Source: a virus
Length of the DNA: 64,000 bases
Reading direction: 5' to 3' (one strand)
Virus record (IMG/VR): IMGVR_UViG_3300037189_011323
Location: 53,101 to 117,100 of that record
In this document: positions 32,498 to 43,800 of the stretch, one piece after another
Numbering within the stretch: position 1 is the stretch's first letter
Layout of the letters: every line of letters starts with the position of its first letter
Program-made: the position numbers and the translations under genes
The notes under the pieces: generated by a model
Database searches by the model: none
What the model was told of the DNA's origin: nothing
The model's input: only the letters and a program-made list of their open reading frames with translations

Positions 32498-33141
32498 TAC
32501 ATTAAGTCCCATTTTTTAAGAGACCATTTTTTAACCATATCACGTGATAAATTTACTTTGGTTGATATCTCTCTTGCTGTTAAACCTTCATTTTTTAACA
32601 TCTGAATAGAATCAAATTGTTCTTTCGTTAAACCACGACGAATCATCGCTCGTTTCTCTATAATTGATTTTTCCCACTTTACCCAAGGTTTTTTCTTACC
32701 TTTATGTGATTCTGATATTTTCTTTTTAGATTCTTCCGAATGAATTTTACCGTGCATTCTTGTATAATTTTTAGCAATGCCTTTTAATGCTCTACTTCTT
32801 TTTACATTTGACTCTTCTGACATAATTATGCCATTATTGCCATCGCCACCTTTTGTAGAATTATATCCATTTTTATAGGTATCAAATTTTTCTATAAGTT
32901 CTATTTCTTTTTGTTTAGCAACTTCTGCGGAATCAACCAATTCTAATAATTCTATCTTCCACACATCAGTTCCATACTTGTTTATAGCATTGTAAAATTT
33001 TCTATTGTCACGAATTTTTATAGCATCTTTCTTATGCTGTTCAAATCTTTCAAATATGGTATTACCAGTAAAACCAATATATGATTTACCATTTACATTA
33101 TTTGTAATTTTATAAACAGAATAGGTTTTTGCAATTACCAT
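32497..33141 (-). CDS. GIY-YIG homing endonuclease with C-terminal helix-turn-helix
   Basis: I prefer the ATG at 33141 (MVIAKTYSVYKITN), giving 214 residues; one five codons upstream is possible. YSVYKI...GKSYIGFTG is the GIY-YIG nuclease core, followed by FEQHKKDA and YNSTKGGDGNNG. A NUMOD3-like SEESKKKISESHKGKK helix pair and a helix-turn-helix (LTAREISTKVNLSRDMVKKW) should bind DNA. It is wedged between two genes of the late operon with short overlaps, as expected for a free-standing homing endonuclease gene. Confidence 0.93.
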   Translation of the reverse strand: MVIAKTYSVYKITNNVNGKSYIGFTGNTIFERFEQHKKDAIKIRDNRKFYNAINKYGTDVWKIELLELVDSAEVAKQKEIELIEKFDTYKNGYNSTKGGDGNNGIIMSEESNVKRSRALKGIAKNYTRMHGKIHSEESKKKISESHKGKKKPWVKWEKSIIEKRAMIRRGLTKEQFDSIQMLKNEGLTAREISTKVNLSRDMVKKWSLKKWDLM

Positions 33142-34076
33142 GCACGGCAACTCCAATATCTTGCAGTTGTTCTATCTTTTGCTGTTTTGCAATTGTGTCT
33201 GGCTCTAAAAGACTTTCTGCGTTTTGGATTTGACCGCTTTATTCTCATTTTTTTGTCACCAAAATTTACTTTAATTACTTTGCCTGTTTTTGGATTTTTC
33301 ACGTACACTTTTTTCTTTTTAACATCGCCCTTCATAGGTTTGCCAAGTGGAACTTTACGACCATGATATTCTGCTTCTGCAACGAGTGATTCATGAAGTT
33401 CATCCATAAAGAAACGAACTTCTTTGTCGCCTTTGTTAAGAACAATATCATCATCGTCTTCGTCAATATCCCAACCCATGTTGCTTAACATTTTTACGGC
33501 TTGGGCATGCTTACCTTCATCACCATGCCACCACATCTTTGCCAAACGTTTTAGAGTTTGGTGATTATCTTGCATAGAAACTACTTCACCTTCTGCTACA
33601 CTACTTTTCTGTGCGATTGCACGTTCTGCAGCTTGGTTGATGTCCTCACGACTTGCGCTATATGGGCTTACATTTAGCGTGGTGATTTCTTCGTATGCAG
33701 GCGTCATTTCATCATCGGTTTTTACAACTTTTTTAAGAAGATGATAATTTGTCTTACGAACATCATCAGACTCATGACCACTTGTTGCAATAAAATAATC
33801 ATCACGATAATGCTTTACATAATTGTTGCCACCAAAATCACGTTCTCGCCAAAGTTTTGCTTCACCAAGATATTTGGTTTCAATTGCGCCTAAACTTTCT
33901 AATAAACCAAGTAATTTTTCATCACCAAGTAATGTAATACTTTCGTTATCCATTTCCATAATTTCAGTATCTACTTGTAGAATATTACTGAACTCAAGAT
34001 AGACACCATCACCAATGGTTGGACGATCTTCGCTTATGGCTGTAAGTTTTTCAATTAGGGAACGCATATCACTCAT
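33135..34076 (-). CDS. Virion-associated-like protein with Cys/Arg-rich C-terminal tag
   Basis: The protein has 313 residues. The start MSDMRSLIEKLTAISEDRP fits a capsid-targeting peptide with ISE as a possible cleavage site. The middle is unrecognised (a GDEGKHAQAVKMLSNMGWDI segment is helical). The C-terminus (VPLGKPMKGDVKKKKVYVKN, then KSFRARHNC and ARYWSCRAW) is a Cys/Lys/Arg module that I recognise as recurring at the ends of many unrelated T4-like phage proteins. Its role is unknown; zinc or nucleic-acid binding is plausible. Confidence 0.75.
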   Translation of the reverse strand: MSDMRSLIEKLTAISEDRPTIGDGVYLEFSNILQVDTEIMEMDNESITLLGDEKLLGLLESLGAIETKYLGEAKLWRERDFGGNNYVKHYRDDYFIATSGHESDDVRKTNYHLLKKVVKTDDEMTPAYEEITTLNVSPYSASREDINQAAERAIAQKSSVAEGEVVSMQDNHQTLKRLAKMWWHGDEGKHAQAVKMLSNMGWDIDEDDDDIVLNKGDKEVRFFMDELHESLVAEAEYHGRKVPLGKPMKGDVKKKKVYVKNPKTGKVIKVNFGDKKMRIKRSNPKRRKSFRARHNCKTAKDRTTARYWSCRAW

Positions 34077-34095
34077 GTTAAAAATCCTGATATGT

Positions 34096-34103
34096 TATTT
34101 ATT
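34096..34103 (-). promoter_or_regulatory. Late promoter AATAAATA
   Basis: AATAAATA on the minus strand, 19 bases before the start codon at 34076, overlapping the end of the previous gene. Confidence 0.55.
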
Positions 34104-35049
34104 TTGCTTTGGTGCTTACACGAATTGGTGCTTTACCTGTTCCGCCAGTATCTTTACCACCACGACCTGCTGCATTTTGTGCTTTACGTTTACGAGTAAC
34201 TGCACTGCGTTTTTGTGCCGCACTCATTTTACGTGCTTTGGCTGCTGGTACACATTTTGCATAGCCACTCTTGCTGCCGCTTGTTCCGCATGGTGGATGC
34301 TTACCGCCAACCTTCTTGCCAATATTAACCCACTTGTCTTTAAACCACTTGTGTAGATTGCCCTTGGCTTCTGGTAATACAAGATTTCCGCAATGAATAC
34401 AATAATCAACTTGTTCAAGTAGCACACTCTCGGTAATTGGATCACATGTAAGTTCTGTGCTTTCTAAGGTCATTTCCATAGCGATTTTTTTCTTATATAC
34501 GTATAGTTTGTAACCTGAAGCATCATCGCTAAAAATCTTTTTCTGTTGGACTGGATCAGTTACAGCCTTAAAACCCATCTGCTCAAAGAATTTTGCTGCC
34601 CTATCATATAACTTGATTCTGCTTGGTTCGTTTGATTTTGCACCCATGACAATTACTTCAGTTTTAGGATGTCTTGCAATAAAGTGATTCAAACAATAGG
34701 CAACGCCATTGAATATTTTAAAAACAGTATCTCTTTCAGTGCCAGTTGCAGCATGGGTATCAGGTCTGCTCTGCGTTTTATTTTCAAATGCCAATACATA
34801 ATAATTTTCATTATATTCTTTAAATGTGACTTCAATTTTGGTTTTATTAACGGTGAAATCATAATCAGAACCGTAATTATCTGCATACACATCAAAATTT
34901 TCTGGCGCTTTGTTTACGTCGATAAATTCTTCAATTTCTTCGCTTTCGTTCTTGACGCAGTTTGGATACTTCTTTCCAAACATTGTTTTCATGCCTTCTT
35001 TATGATAGCCTTTCCAACATGCTTCGCCAAGAACATCTTCCATCTTCAT
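34099..35049 (-). CDS. Phage protein with capsid-targeting-like start, acetyltransferase-like middle and basic tail
   Basis: The protein has 316 residues. The start MKMEDVLGEACWKGYHKEGM fits a targeting peptide (LGE before Ala) followed by a CWKGY...KKYPNCVK tag seen in other phage proteins. The middle, with VIVMGAKSNEPSRIKLYDRA and FFEQMGFKAV, has a GNAT-like SR..LYxR pattern. A CIHCGN half zinc ribbon follows. The tail has CGTSGSKSGYAKCVPAAKAR and ends in a Lys/Arg/Gly-rich stretch likely to bind DNA. It overlaps the upstream gene by 4 bases. Function unknown. Confidence 0.7.
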   Translation of the reverse strand: MKMEDVLGEACWKGYHKEGMKTMFGKKYPNCVKNESEEIEEFIDVNKAPENFDVYADNYGSDYDFTVNKTKIEVTFKEYNENYYVLAFENKTQSRPDTHAATGTERDTVFKIFNGVAYCLNHFIARHPKTEVIVMGAKSNEPSRIKLYDRAAKFFEQMGFKAVTDPVQQKKIFSDDASGYKLYVYKKKIAMEMTLESTELTCDPITESVLLEQVDYCIHCGNLVLPEAKGNLHKWFKDKWVNIGKKVGGKHPPCGTSGSKSGYAKCVPAAKARKMSAAQKRSAVTRKRKAQNAAGRGGKDTGGTGKAPIRVSTKAK

Positions 35050-35783
35050 TTGGATTTATTTCCCCAGTTTTTAGCACCAGCCTTGCGGCACTTAACTAAC
35101 GCACCGCTTGCATAAGCACTTGGCCATACTTTATAACGGCTCTTAACTTTGTAATAACAAGCATCTTTCTTTTCATTCATAAGACTTGCTTCATACATTA
35201 ATCCACCACAATGTGGACAACTTTCTTCTACAGCTTCTAACTCATCTGTTGTATCACCAGTAACAGGATATGTCTTGCCACCAACATTGAATGATTTTTT
35301 ACCTGCTTTTATAGCATTCATTCTTGCATCAGTAAAGGCATTGGATTCTTCCATGTCATCGTGTTCAGCATTACCAATGATTTCATTATAATTGTCCATG
35401 CAAAGATAATCATGACTCTTACTCAACTCTATAAGTTTTTCAGCAACATCGTGTAAATCCATATCAGTCTTTGCATCTTCACGTGCATATTCCATGATTC
35501 TAATAAGCAATGGAACATCCATTGTTACAGTATCTGTAGCATCTGCTTCTGGAATTACTTCAACATTTTCTTGTGGAATTACTTTTGGTTTACGAATAGC
35601 ACTACCTGGTATCATCTTGTCCATTGCAAGTTCAACACCAGCACGTTGTTTTTTGCTTTTACCAGCAGCATGACCCTTCATTAAATTAGGGTTGCGTGAT
35701 AATCGCTTTGTTACATAAGAAGTAAGAGTTTTATTGCGTAGTTCTTCTAAATCTGTCTCAACAATAATATCATTTATACGCAT
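35046..35783 (-). CDS. Phage protein with capsid-targeting-like start and YASGA-type C-terminal tag
   Basis: The protein has 245 residues. The start MRINDIIVETDLEE gives IVE as a possible prohead protease site. DVPLLIRIMEYAREDAKTDM is a helical domain seen in T4-like aquatic phages. A CPHCGG half zinc ribbon follows. The C-terminus CYYKVKSRYKVWPSAYASGA then LVKCRKAG is a very recurrent phage tag. It shares one base with the next gene and four with the previous. Likely a head-associated protein, by inference. Confidence 0.75.
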   Translation of the reverse strand: MRINDIIVETDLEELRNKTLTSYVTKRLSRNPNLMKGHAAGKSKKQRAGVELAMDKMIPGSAIRKPKVIPQENVEVIPEADATDTVTMDVPLLIRIMEYAREDAKTDMDLHDVAEKLIELSKSHDYLCMDNYNEIIGNAEHDDMEESNAFTDARMNAIKAGKKSFNVGGKTYPVTGDTTDELEAVEESCPHCGGLMYEASLMNEKKDACYYKVKSRYKVWPSAYASGALVKCRKAGAKNWGNKSK

Positions 35784-36655
35784 TAGTCACCACCTACCAT
35801 TTTATCACCAGGTGGTCCACTATCTGTACCTTTCCAATAGCCAGTAAATTTTGGACCAGTTTTTTTAGATTCGTTTTTTCTACGTTTCTTTTGCTTATAT
35901 GTTCCACCGAATAATGATCCAACACCATTGCGACTTATCATTCCACCTAATGGACTTGAAACAGCAGCAATACCACCTGCACTACTTGCGCCAGCACTTG
36001 CACTTTCACCAATCACGTGAAAGCCAGCTTGTTGCTTACTTTTAACTTGTGCTTGTGGAACCATAACAGGAATACCCTGAACATTACCATTTGTATCAAT
36101 TTTTGCCATCTTTACCATGCCTGGTGTTTGTGTCATACCAGGTGGCTTTTTAGGACCAAGTGTTTTTTGTGGCGTTCCTGTTGTTGTGGGCTGAACTGGC
36201 ATTTCTGCTTCTGTCATTTCACTTGGATAACGCATTTCATAATCAAGATAATCAAAAACACTTTCAATATAATCAGCTGCACGAGTTAGTTTACGTTGAA
36301 CCCAACCCTCAAGTCCTTGATTTTCCCCAACATTTTTAAGCATATCATGTAACATGATAGCAAGTTTAGCTGTGCGGTAAAGTTCCTGACGTGCCATTTG
36401 AACTTCGTGATCTGGATACTGATTATATGTTTGTGGCATAATTTCGCCAGTTGGTTGTGCTTGGCAATCACATTCATCAAGACTCTTAATAGTTTCTGGT
36501 AGTTTAATCATATAACGACCAGTTGGAAGTTTCCAAACAGTGCCGTTGAAACGTTGTAATAGTTTTTCTGCTTCATCGTAATTTACAATTACTGGCTTGC
36601 CATTTTTAGCAAGAATTTTACCATAAACGTAAGTGTCTTTAATCTGATAATCCAT
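35783..36655 (-). CDS. Virion-associated-like phage protein
   Basis: The protein has 290 residues. After a small beta domain, a helical segment (ARQELYRTAKLAIMLHDMLK then GWVQRKLTRAADYIESVFDY) matches a conserved region in T4-like aquatic phage proteins. A Pro/Gly/Thr linker and an ESASAGASSAGGIAAVSSPLG segment follow. The C-terminus is basic. It has no targeting-like N-terminus, unlike its three downstream neighbours. A structural or scaffold-linked role is likely but unproven. Confidence 0.7.
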   Translation of the reverse strand: MDYQIKDTYVYGKILAKNGKPVIVNYDEAEKLLQRFNGTVWKLPTGRYMIKLPETIKSLDECDCQAQPTGEIMPQTYNQYPDHEVQMARQELYRTAKLAIMLHDMLKNVGENQGLEGWVQRKLTRAADYIESVFDYLDYEMRYPSEMTEAEMPVQPTTTGTPQKTLGPKKPPGMTQTPGMVKMAKIDTNGNVQGIPVMVPQAQVKSKQQAGFHVIGESASAGASSAGGIAAVSSPLGGMISRNGVGSLFGGTYKQKKRRKNESKKTGPKFTGYWKGTDSGPPGDKMVGGD

Positions 36656-36992
36656 TGGAAATTTCCTCTGTATTATTTATTTTACTTTCTGTAACAGTAA
36701 GGTTAAGATTTTTGATAGTAATACCATTGAAAGAATTAAATTTAATGTTATTAATATTCATTGATTTAATTTTACATTCTTTATTTTTTAAATTAATAAA
36801 TTTTAACGATTTGGGTTCAAACCCTTCATTTTTTACATAAAAAATATCAACGATGCCTTGATTTTGTTGCAAAACAGGCAAACTACGTTCACTTATAAGT
36901 TGATCTTCAAAATATATTCTATAACATATTTCTTCTTCACCATAATCATATGATTCTGGTACAATTATTAATTTAAATTCAATTTCCGCCAT
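36639..36992 (-). CDS. Hypothetical beta-rich protein
   Basis: A 117-residue protein starting MAEIEFKLIIVPESYDYGEE. Its first half resembles the opening of the 158-residue protein at 48701-49177 (EFKVILDSIW...YQVLLDG), so both may be small Ig-like virion domains. The end overlaps the next gene by 17 bases. Function unknown. Confidence 0.6.
   Translation of the reverse strand: MAEIEFKLIIVPESYDYGEEEICYRIYFEDQLISERSLPVLQQNQGIVDIFYVKNEGFEPKSLKFINLKNKECKIKSMNINNIKFNSFNGITIKNLNLTVTESKINNTEEISNGLSD
36674..36681 (-). promoter_or_regulatory. Late promoter AATAAATA
   Basis: AATAAATA on the minus strand, 18 bases before the start codon at 36655, inside the preceding coding sequence. The gap includes an AGAGGAAA ribosome-binding site. 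Confidence 0.5.
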
Positions 36993-37261
36993 TATAAAAC
37001 CTGTTGCAAACCTTTTAATAATTTATCTTGGTGCAACTTTGCTGTTTTACTTTTACTTTTTTTAATTTTTTGGATTTTTGCGTGAAAGCGGCGTAAATCG
37101 CTGCGAGTGAGTTTTTTATTTTTCTTTGAAAGAAATTCTATAGCTTGGCTTTTTATATTTGTGGATTGTATTTCTAAATTACTGTTTATTTGATACTCTT
37201 CCCAAAGTTGAACGATTTGTTCCCATTGTGCTTGGGAGAGAGCAGTATTGTCGTCAAGCAT
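36992..37261 (-). CDS. Small basic hypothetical protein
   Basis: An 89-residue protein. I choose the ATG at 37261 (MLDDNTALSQAQ) because GAGGAGAGTACA precedes it and longer versions would run far into the upstream gene. The C-terminal half is very basic (SKKNKKLTRSDLRRFHAKIQ). Possibly DNA-binding; no family recognised. Confidence 0.65.
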   Translation of the reverse strand: MLDDNTALSQAQWEQIVQLWEEYQINSNLEIQSTNIKSQAIEFLSKKNKKLTRSDLRRFHAKIQKIKKSKSKTAKLHQDKLLKGLQQVL

Positions 37262-37274
37262 TGTACTCTCCTCA

Positions 37275-37787
37275 TTAATTGTATCTCCCCAATTTTGCAT
37301 AACTGGAGAGTTCTCTTGCAACTTTTCCAAATTCACTGTCATTATACTTGATGCCAATGCCGCCAGCACTTTGCCAACTTGCAATGTTCTTGCCATAATC
37401 ATCTACAAGAATACAAGAATTACCACCCAATGTGGCAAACATTGCTTTATTATGTGTAAGTTCAATGTGGCGTGGTGGCATATCACTAAAGTGCATATTA
37501 ACCCAAGCAACCTTGCCTGGCGCACTACGTGGATCACCTGTTAGCGGTGAACTGCAAATATGATAACTGCCAAACTCTTTAATAACATGTCGCACTAACT
37601 GACGAGCATGTGGAAGTAACGGTAGGTCAACCCAAAATGTAGGATGGTCACGGACCAACTGTAATTTTGCCTCTGGATTGTCTATATCTTTATAGTGGTC
37701 TTTTTTATCTAATCTGGCCCACTCACCAAAAAAATCAGCAAGAACGCCGTCCATATCAAGATAAACTCGGAATTTTTGGTATGCCAT
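37275..37787 (-). CDS. HAD-family 5'(3')-deoxyribonucleotidase-like phosphatase
   Basis: A 170-residue protein. VYLDMDGVLADFF holds the nucleophile and acid/base Asp pair (D11, D13). ICSSPLTGD is HAD motif II, and CILVDDYGKNIASWQSAGGI the acidic motif IV. The fold matches 5'-nucleotidase type C enzymes that dephosphorylate deoxynucleotides. It has an early-type promoter and may trim host nucleotides into the phage pool. Confidence 0.88.
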   Translation of the reverse strand: MAYQKFRVYLDMDGVLADFFGEWARLDKKDHYKDIDNPEAKLQLVRDHPTFWVDLPLLPHARQLVRHVIKEFGSYHICSSPLTGDPRSAPGKVAWVNMHFSDMPPRHIELTHNKAMFATLGGNSCILVDDYGKNIASWQSAGGIGIKYNDSEFGKVARELSSYAKLGRYN

Positions 37788-37818
37788 AGTAATATTTACC
37801 TAATTTTGCCTATGGTTT

Positions 37819-37847
37819 ATACTACCACGGATTTACAAATCTGTCAA
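37819..37847 (-). promoter_or_regulatory. Sigma70-like promoter for the deoxyribonucleotidase gene
   Basis: TTGACA (37847-37842) and TAGTAT (37824-37819) on the minus strand, 17-base spacer. A GTAAATATTA string follows close to the start codon and might add late expression. Confidence 0.83.
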
Positions 37848-37850
37848 GTC

Positions 37851-40800
37851 TTAAACTTCACGCAAAGACAATCTACCCGTCTCATATTCTCTTGTAAATG
37901 TATCAAGAAGTGCTTGACCACCAGCTTCTTTATAGTGTTTTACCAATATTTCATATGCTTCCGTTGGTGTATCAGCACCAACTTCAATAAATCGATCAAC
38001 AGAGGTATCTCTATATAATGCAAACACTTTACTTGCATTTGCACGACCAATACGGTCTACAATTACATTAGAACGCTGTGGCTGTGGTTTTGGTTGTGGT
38101 TTTGGTTTTCTTACACCAGTTTTATAATCAGTTGGTGTTACCAGATGATATGGTCCATTACCATTACTAATATTATTTGCAATGTTGCGATAACCGCCAT
38201 TATTAAGATTTGCTAATGCACTTTCTTCACTATCGCCACGAACACGAACAAATACAAAGTTATTTGTATCACTTACAACATAGAACTCAATCTTGCCGCT
38301 ACCAACAACAACAATGTGATTTATATCTTGCTTGCCTATGGCTTGACGTGCGTTTCTGCTGCCCCAATGCAATCTACGATTACCACGATAAACAATCATA
38401 TTGTTATCAAATGCATTTGCATAATAATCAGCAATTTCTGCAACTTGATCTTGTGTATATTTTGCTGGATCAAAACGTGCAATAATATGGTCATCATAAT
38501 CTTCAATGCGATATGCAAGAGTATTGTAAACCTGTTCAGCATTAGGTTTGCCATCCAAACCGTTTCGCTCAATTTTTATGATTTCACCATAAAGTGATGC
38601 AATGTTATTATCACTATAATTATATCCTATAACATTCAAGTAATTTTTAACATCTTCTCTGCTAACATTTGGTATAAGATTTTTTACAGCTTCAAATTCT
38701 ATTTCATCAGTGTTTGCTTGATTTGGATAAAGTCCTAATCTGCTATACTCACGATTCTTTAAACCATTGCCCTGCATATAAATCGTTGTGACGTAAATGT
38801 TAAAATATGGGAACTTTAACAAATATGCTTGTGTATCCATATTGCGTTCATTTAGCCAATCATATGCAAGTTTAATCATTTCATATAGTTGTTCACCATG
38901 AACTTCTACTACTTCATCACCTAATTTAGTTTCAATTTTAGCAGTAATTTTACCTTGACCGATTGGTTTAACTGGCTCACGTGACTTACGAACTGCTTGA
39001 ACTTGACGCACCAATTCTTCTTTGTCAATATCACCAGTAACATATTTTGCAAATATATCAACTGTGCTACTGTCTTTCTTTACGCTATCTACAATAAGTT
39101 TATAAAACTTCTTGTGATATTCTTGTTTGCTATCTTCTGGATCAGCAGCCGCAGCCATAGCACGAACATAACGTAACATTGTGTTACGGATTTCATCATA
39201 CTTTTCAAAGTAATTGCCACCAGCACTACGAAACTCAATATAATTAGACTTGATGTTTACACTTACGTAACGATCACCTTTAGTTCCACTGATAATTTTG
39301 TTTACTTCTCTATTAGTTTGGTCAAGTAAACCAGCACGTGCATCATCCAATATCTTTGGTAGTGACTTACGGAAATCACGTGTTTCTGTTGCTTTATATG
39401 CTTGGTCAAACATACTCTTTGTCCAACGGCTGTTTAGTCGTTCAAAACGGTCTAATACATACTTGTCACCAAGCAACAATATAAGTTTAAGGTGATTTAT
39501 ATTTGCCATAGTTTGGTCAGGAACACTAACACCAATATGGAAACCTGTTGTGCGATTAGTATAATAACGGTTACGCTTTGCCCATGTGAATACGTTATTA
39601 AGTGCTTCAAGTGCATCATCAAGTAACATTGGTGGTGATACAAGTTCTACACCGCCATCTTCAAAGTCTTCTGGACTATCTAAACTGCTATCTGGTTCAA
39701 ATATCCAGTAATCACCACGACTTGTGCCGTGATAACCACTGCTTTCAACTGCGCTATAACCTGTTGCATTTTCAAAACTATTCACTAAATCATCATAAGT
39801 TACATCACCTGAACTACTGCCATCAGTCATATATGGCCAATCAAGACTATCAACATTTGTTTCACGATTAATGTAACGTGCAAAACCTTGCATTGTGTCA
39901 ATTTCGTGGATTCTTAAAAAGTCTTGCCAGTTTTCTTTATCGTTTTCATTTTCCCAATTTTCACGAACAGAAGATTCGGCTTCATCTTTTTGTTCTTCGG
40001 TTACTTCACTGTAATCATCTACGCCTACTTCATCAGCAATTGCTTGTTTCCATTCATCGCTGTTTTCATATTCATAATATTGATCACTTACATAATCGCT
40101 AAAGTTTTCATAGAATGCTTCTAATGCACGTTCTACACTGCGACGACTATTGCCATAATCACCTTCTGTAAAGAAGTCTATAATCATACGTTGGCGATCT
40201 TTGTAAGTTTCATCTGCTGGAAAATCTTCATCTTGATCATAATCTGGCTCTGGGTCTTCTTCTTCACCTTGTAGACCAGGTACATACATTTCAGTTTCAA
40301 AGCCAACACGCATTTGTTGTGCAAACTCGCTCTTGGCAAATGCTTCCAAACTCTTTGGATTCATTTTTACTTCTGCAAGGAAAGATTCTGTTAGACTTTC
40401 TTCAATGCTTTCGTTGCGTTCTGGAACTGCTACAATAGTATAACCTGGTCCCATATTATGTTCAGTTGCCCAACTTTGTGCATAACGACGAGCAGCAGTT
40501 TCACTTGCAGCAGTAAATGTATGGTAAACACCGCCCATACTACCTACAATATTATATGTAGTTTCTCCTTGCGGTGTAGCACGATGCTGTGCAATAATTA
40601 GTGGTGGTATTGTATTGCCAGCAATATCATAACCACGCTGTATTTCCCAATCTGCATATTGTCGTTGTTGTTCTGGTTGTGGTCTTGGTTGTGGAATTAG
40701 TTGACCTTGCGCATCCCATAGATTATTGTTGTTTGGTGTTCTAATTGCAATATTTGCTAATGATAGACCACGTTGTTGTGCAAAACTTTGTGCTGCTTGA

Positions 40801-43800
40801 CTTGCTTGGTAAAAACTTCGTGCTTGTGTTGCTAATAATTCTGTGCCATCGCTTCGGTTTACAACAACATATGTTCCGCCAGATTGTTGTTGCTGTACTG
40901 GCTGTGCTGATGCACCGCCAACAGTTCTCCATTCCCACCTGCCATTTATAAGACGATTATCATCTGCCCATTGTCTTGCATATTGGTATGCTGCTGCTTG
41001 ACTGTCAGCAGTAAAACGATGAACAACACCGCCTTGCGATAGTATTTCAAATTGTTGTCCTGACTGTGATGCTTGTTGTGTTTCATTAGGTCTAAACAGA
41101 TTGTATGAATCAAGTGCTATATTATTTCTATTTGCATATTCACGAGCTGCTGCAATAGCCTCTTGGGTAGTAGTATAAGTTCCTTGTGCAATTACTCTAT
41201 CACCACTACTGGTTCGCATTTGGAATACAGCGCCAGCAGTTTGGTATGGCATTTGCGGAATAGTTGCAGCAGTTTGTGTTTGTCCAACAGTTTGTGCATC
41301 TGTTTCACGGCGTGTCATAAATTGCGGAACATCAATCATTTCACCACTTGGTGCTTGTAGTTGAACACTATCAGGATAACCACCATCACGTGCAATTCTG
41401 CGACCATAACCACGAGCACGATCCATTACATCAAGTAGTGTGCCAAACATAGTTACTTGACGTGAACCGTTTATAAACAACATAAAGTTTTGTTGTGCGT
41501 CTTGTGGTGTTTGTGTTTGTTGTGGTTCGCTACGGCGTGTTTCGTTGGCTGTAAAAACATTATAATATGTATTAACACCCATATAATTGTGTTTTAATTC
41601 ATAATTATTATAATTTACACCACGACCACGCAACCACCTAAATGCTAAATCAGAAGCATCGTATTTGTTATCTGCACGAACAATCTGCACTGCTAATTCT
41701 GTATCTTTATAAACTATTTCATAACGATTGCTACCACTGCCAATACCAGTGTCACTTGCAACAAACGCCAGTGGTGGTAGTGCAGGCATTAAACCACTTA
41801 CATACGTAGCATTTTTCAAACGAACCAGCATTACATCTTGTAGATAATAGCCACTGTCACTGCTTGTCCAATTACGTGCATCGTCATAAACTTCATAAGG
41901 ATCATTGCCATAAAACTTTTTAAGAACTGTTCCGTTCTTGGTGCGAACTTCATATTCCTCTACACCAGAACCTTTTTTATCACGACTAATAGCACGTTTA
42001 CGCTGTTCATTACGAACATGTGATAACAGTGCAGTCTTTGGAATAGTGCCGCTTACATATTGACTAAAATACTTGATTGTATCTGTATCTTCTTTTGGTG
42101 CATTAGTTGCTAATAATTTATAAAACTTCTTTGCATATTCTTGCTTTTCTGCTTCTGGATCAATCGCAATACTCAATGCATAAACTGTGCGGTAAAGGGT
42201 GTTTATAACTTTATCTAAATCCATATCTAACCAATTACCGCCAGGACTACGAATCTCAATACGATTATCTTTGGTGTTGATACTGGTAAACTTATCAGTA
42301 TTAGTATCGTGAATCATCTTACTAACAGTTTTGTTTAAGTTAGTGCGAATCATACTAATTGCTTGTTCTGCTTTGCCTGGATTACGCTTGATTACAGTGG
42401 CTACTTTATCTAATGCACTTACTGCATAATTATTACCAAGACGACCGAATGTATCAAGAACATACTTGTCTCCTAAAAATAGTGCCATCTTTACATAATC
42501 AAGATTTTGCAAACTATAACCAGGCAGACTTACATTCATATGCAGACCAGTGGTTTTATTGGTATAAGCATTTCCACTCTTTGCCCACGCTGCAACTTTC
42601 TTTATAACATCTACCATTTGCGGAATAGTTAGTGGTGGACTTACAAACTCCCAACCTTCACCACCACGACCGCTGCTTGCATGCAAACTACTATCTGGTT
42701 CAACCTTAAAGTAATTAGGTTTTTGGCGTTGGGTGTGATAACCACCACTTACTTGTATATCATAACCTACGGCTTGACTAAAACTACGTGCAGGCGGACC
42801 ATCGCCACGACCACGACTATTATCATAATCTGGTTCTGTCCAGTGCGGCCAATTTATAGTTCCACTAAAATAATTGTGAATGTCACTATATGTATCACCA
42901 CCAATAACACTATCTAAAAAGTCTTCTACAAGTGAGCCGTCTTCGCTTGCTTTATCATACCACTTTTCATAGTTTTCACGAGTGAAGCGCATGTAAGCAT
43001 CAATTGGTGGTATTTCAGGAAATAGTTCACCTTGCTTTTCATAATCACGACCATAGGTTTTATCTAACCATACTTGATATCGTGTATCAGTTTGTCCACT
43101 TTCTTGACTATTTGCCCAATTATCAAACGCAATTTTAGCATAAGTTTCATATTCACCAGCAATACTTTCTTGAACTTGTTGTATATCACGGCGAGTATTA
43201 TGGTCACCACGGAAGAATTCCATAATTGAATTTTGTAAATCAGTTAGATTATCTGCAAATATGTTTCCATCTTGGTCATAATCTGGTTCGCTGTCAAAGT
43301 CTTCGTATGGATCATAGTCATCGTCATCTTCAAACTCTGTAACGATAAGTTCAAACTCTAAACCAGCACGTGCAAGTGGCAATGCATCAACTGCTTTTTT
43401 AAGTGCAGTAGGACTCATTGCAACTTCATTTAATAATTCTTCTGTAATCAAACTATCGCCAAGCACTACATCTTCAAGCCAAGGAATCTTTGGACTTTGT
43501 TGATCTCCACGTGGATATTCATCCCATGGAAACTTTGCTACTGCACGGTCAGTAAGAGTAGGACCACCACCAACTGTTCCAAGAATACTTGGTGCGTGTT
43601 CGCTTTGCTTTTGTGGTCCAAGTAAGCGCATAAACTTTACCTTGTCTCTTGGCATTACATAATCATAAGAAAGTTGGTTATCAATTGTTCCATCAATAAT
43701 TATATCTACTGCAATATTTTTGAATCCAAGTGCGGTTTGTGCATATACACGATAAGTCTTTCGCAGATCAGGCAACGTTCCTTGAACAAAGAATGTGACA

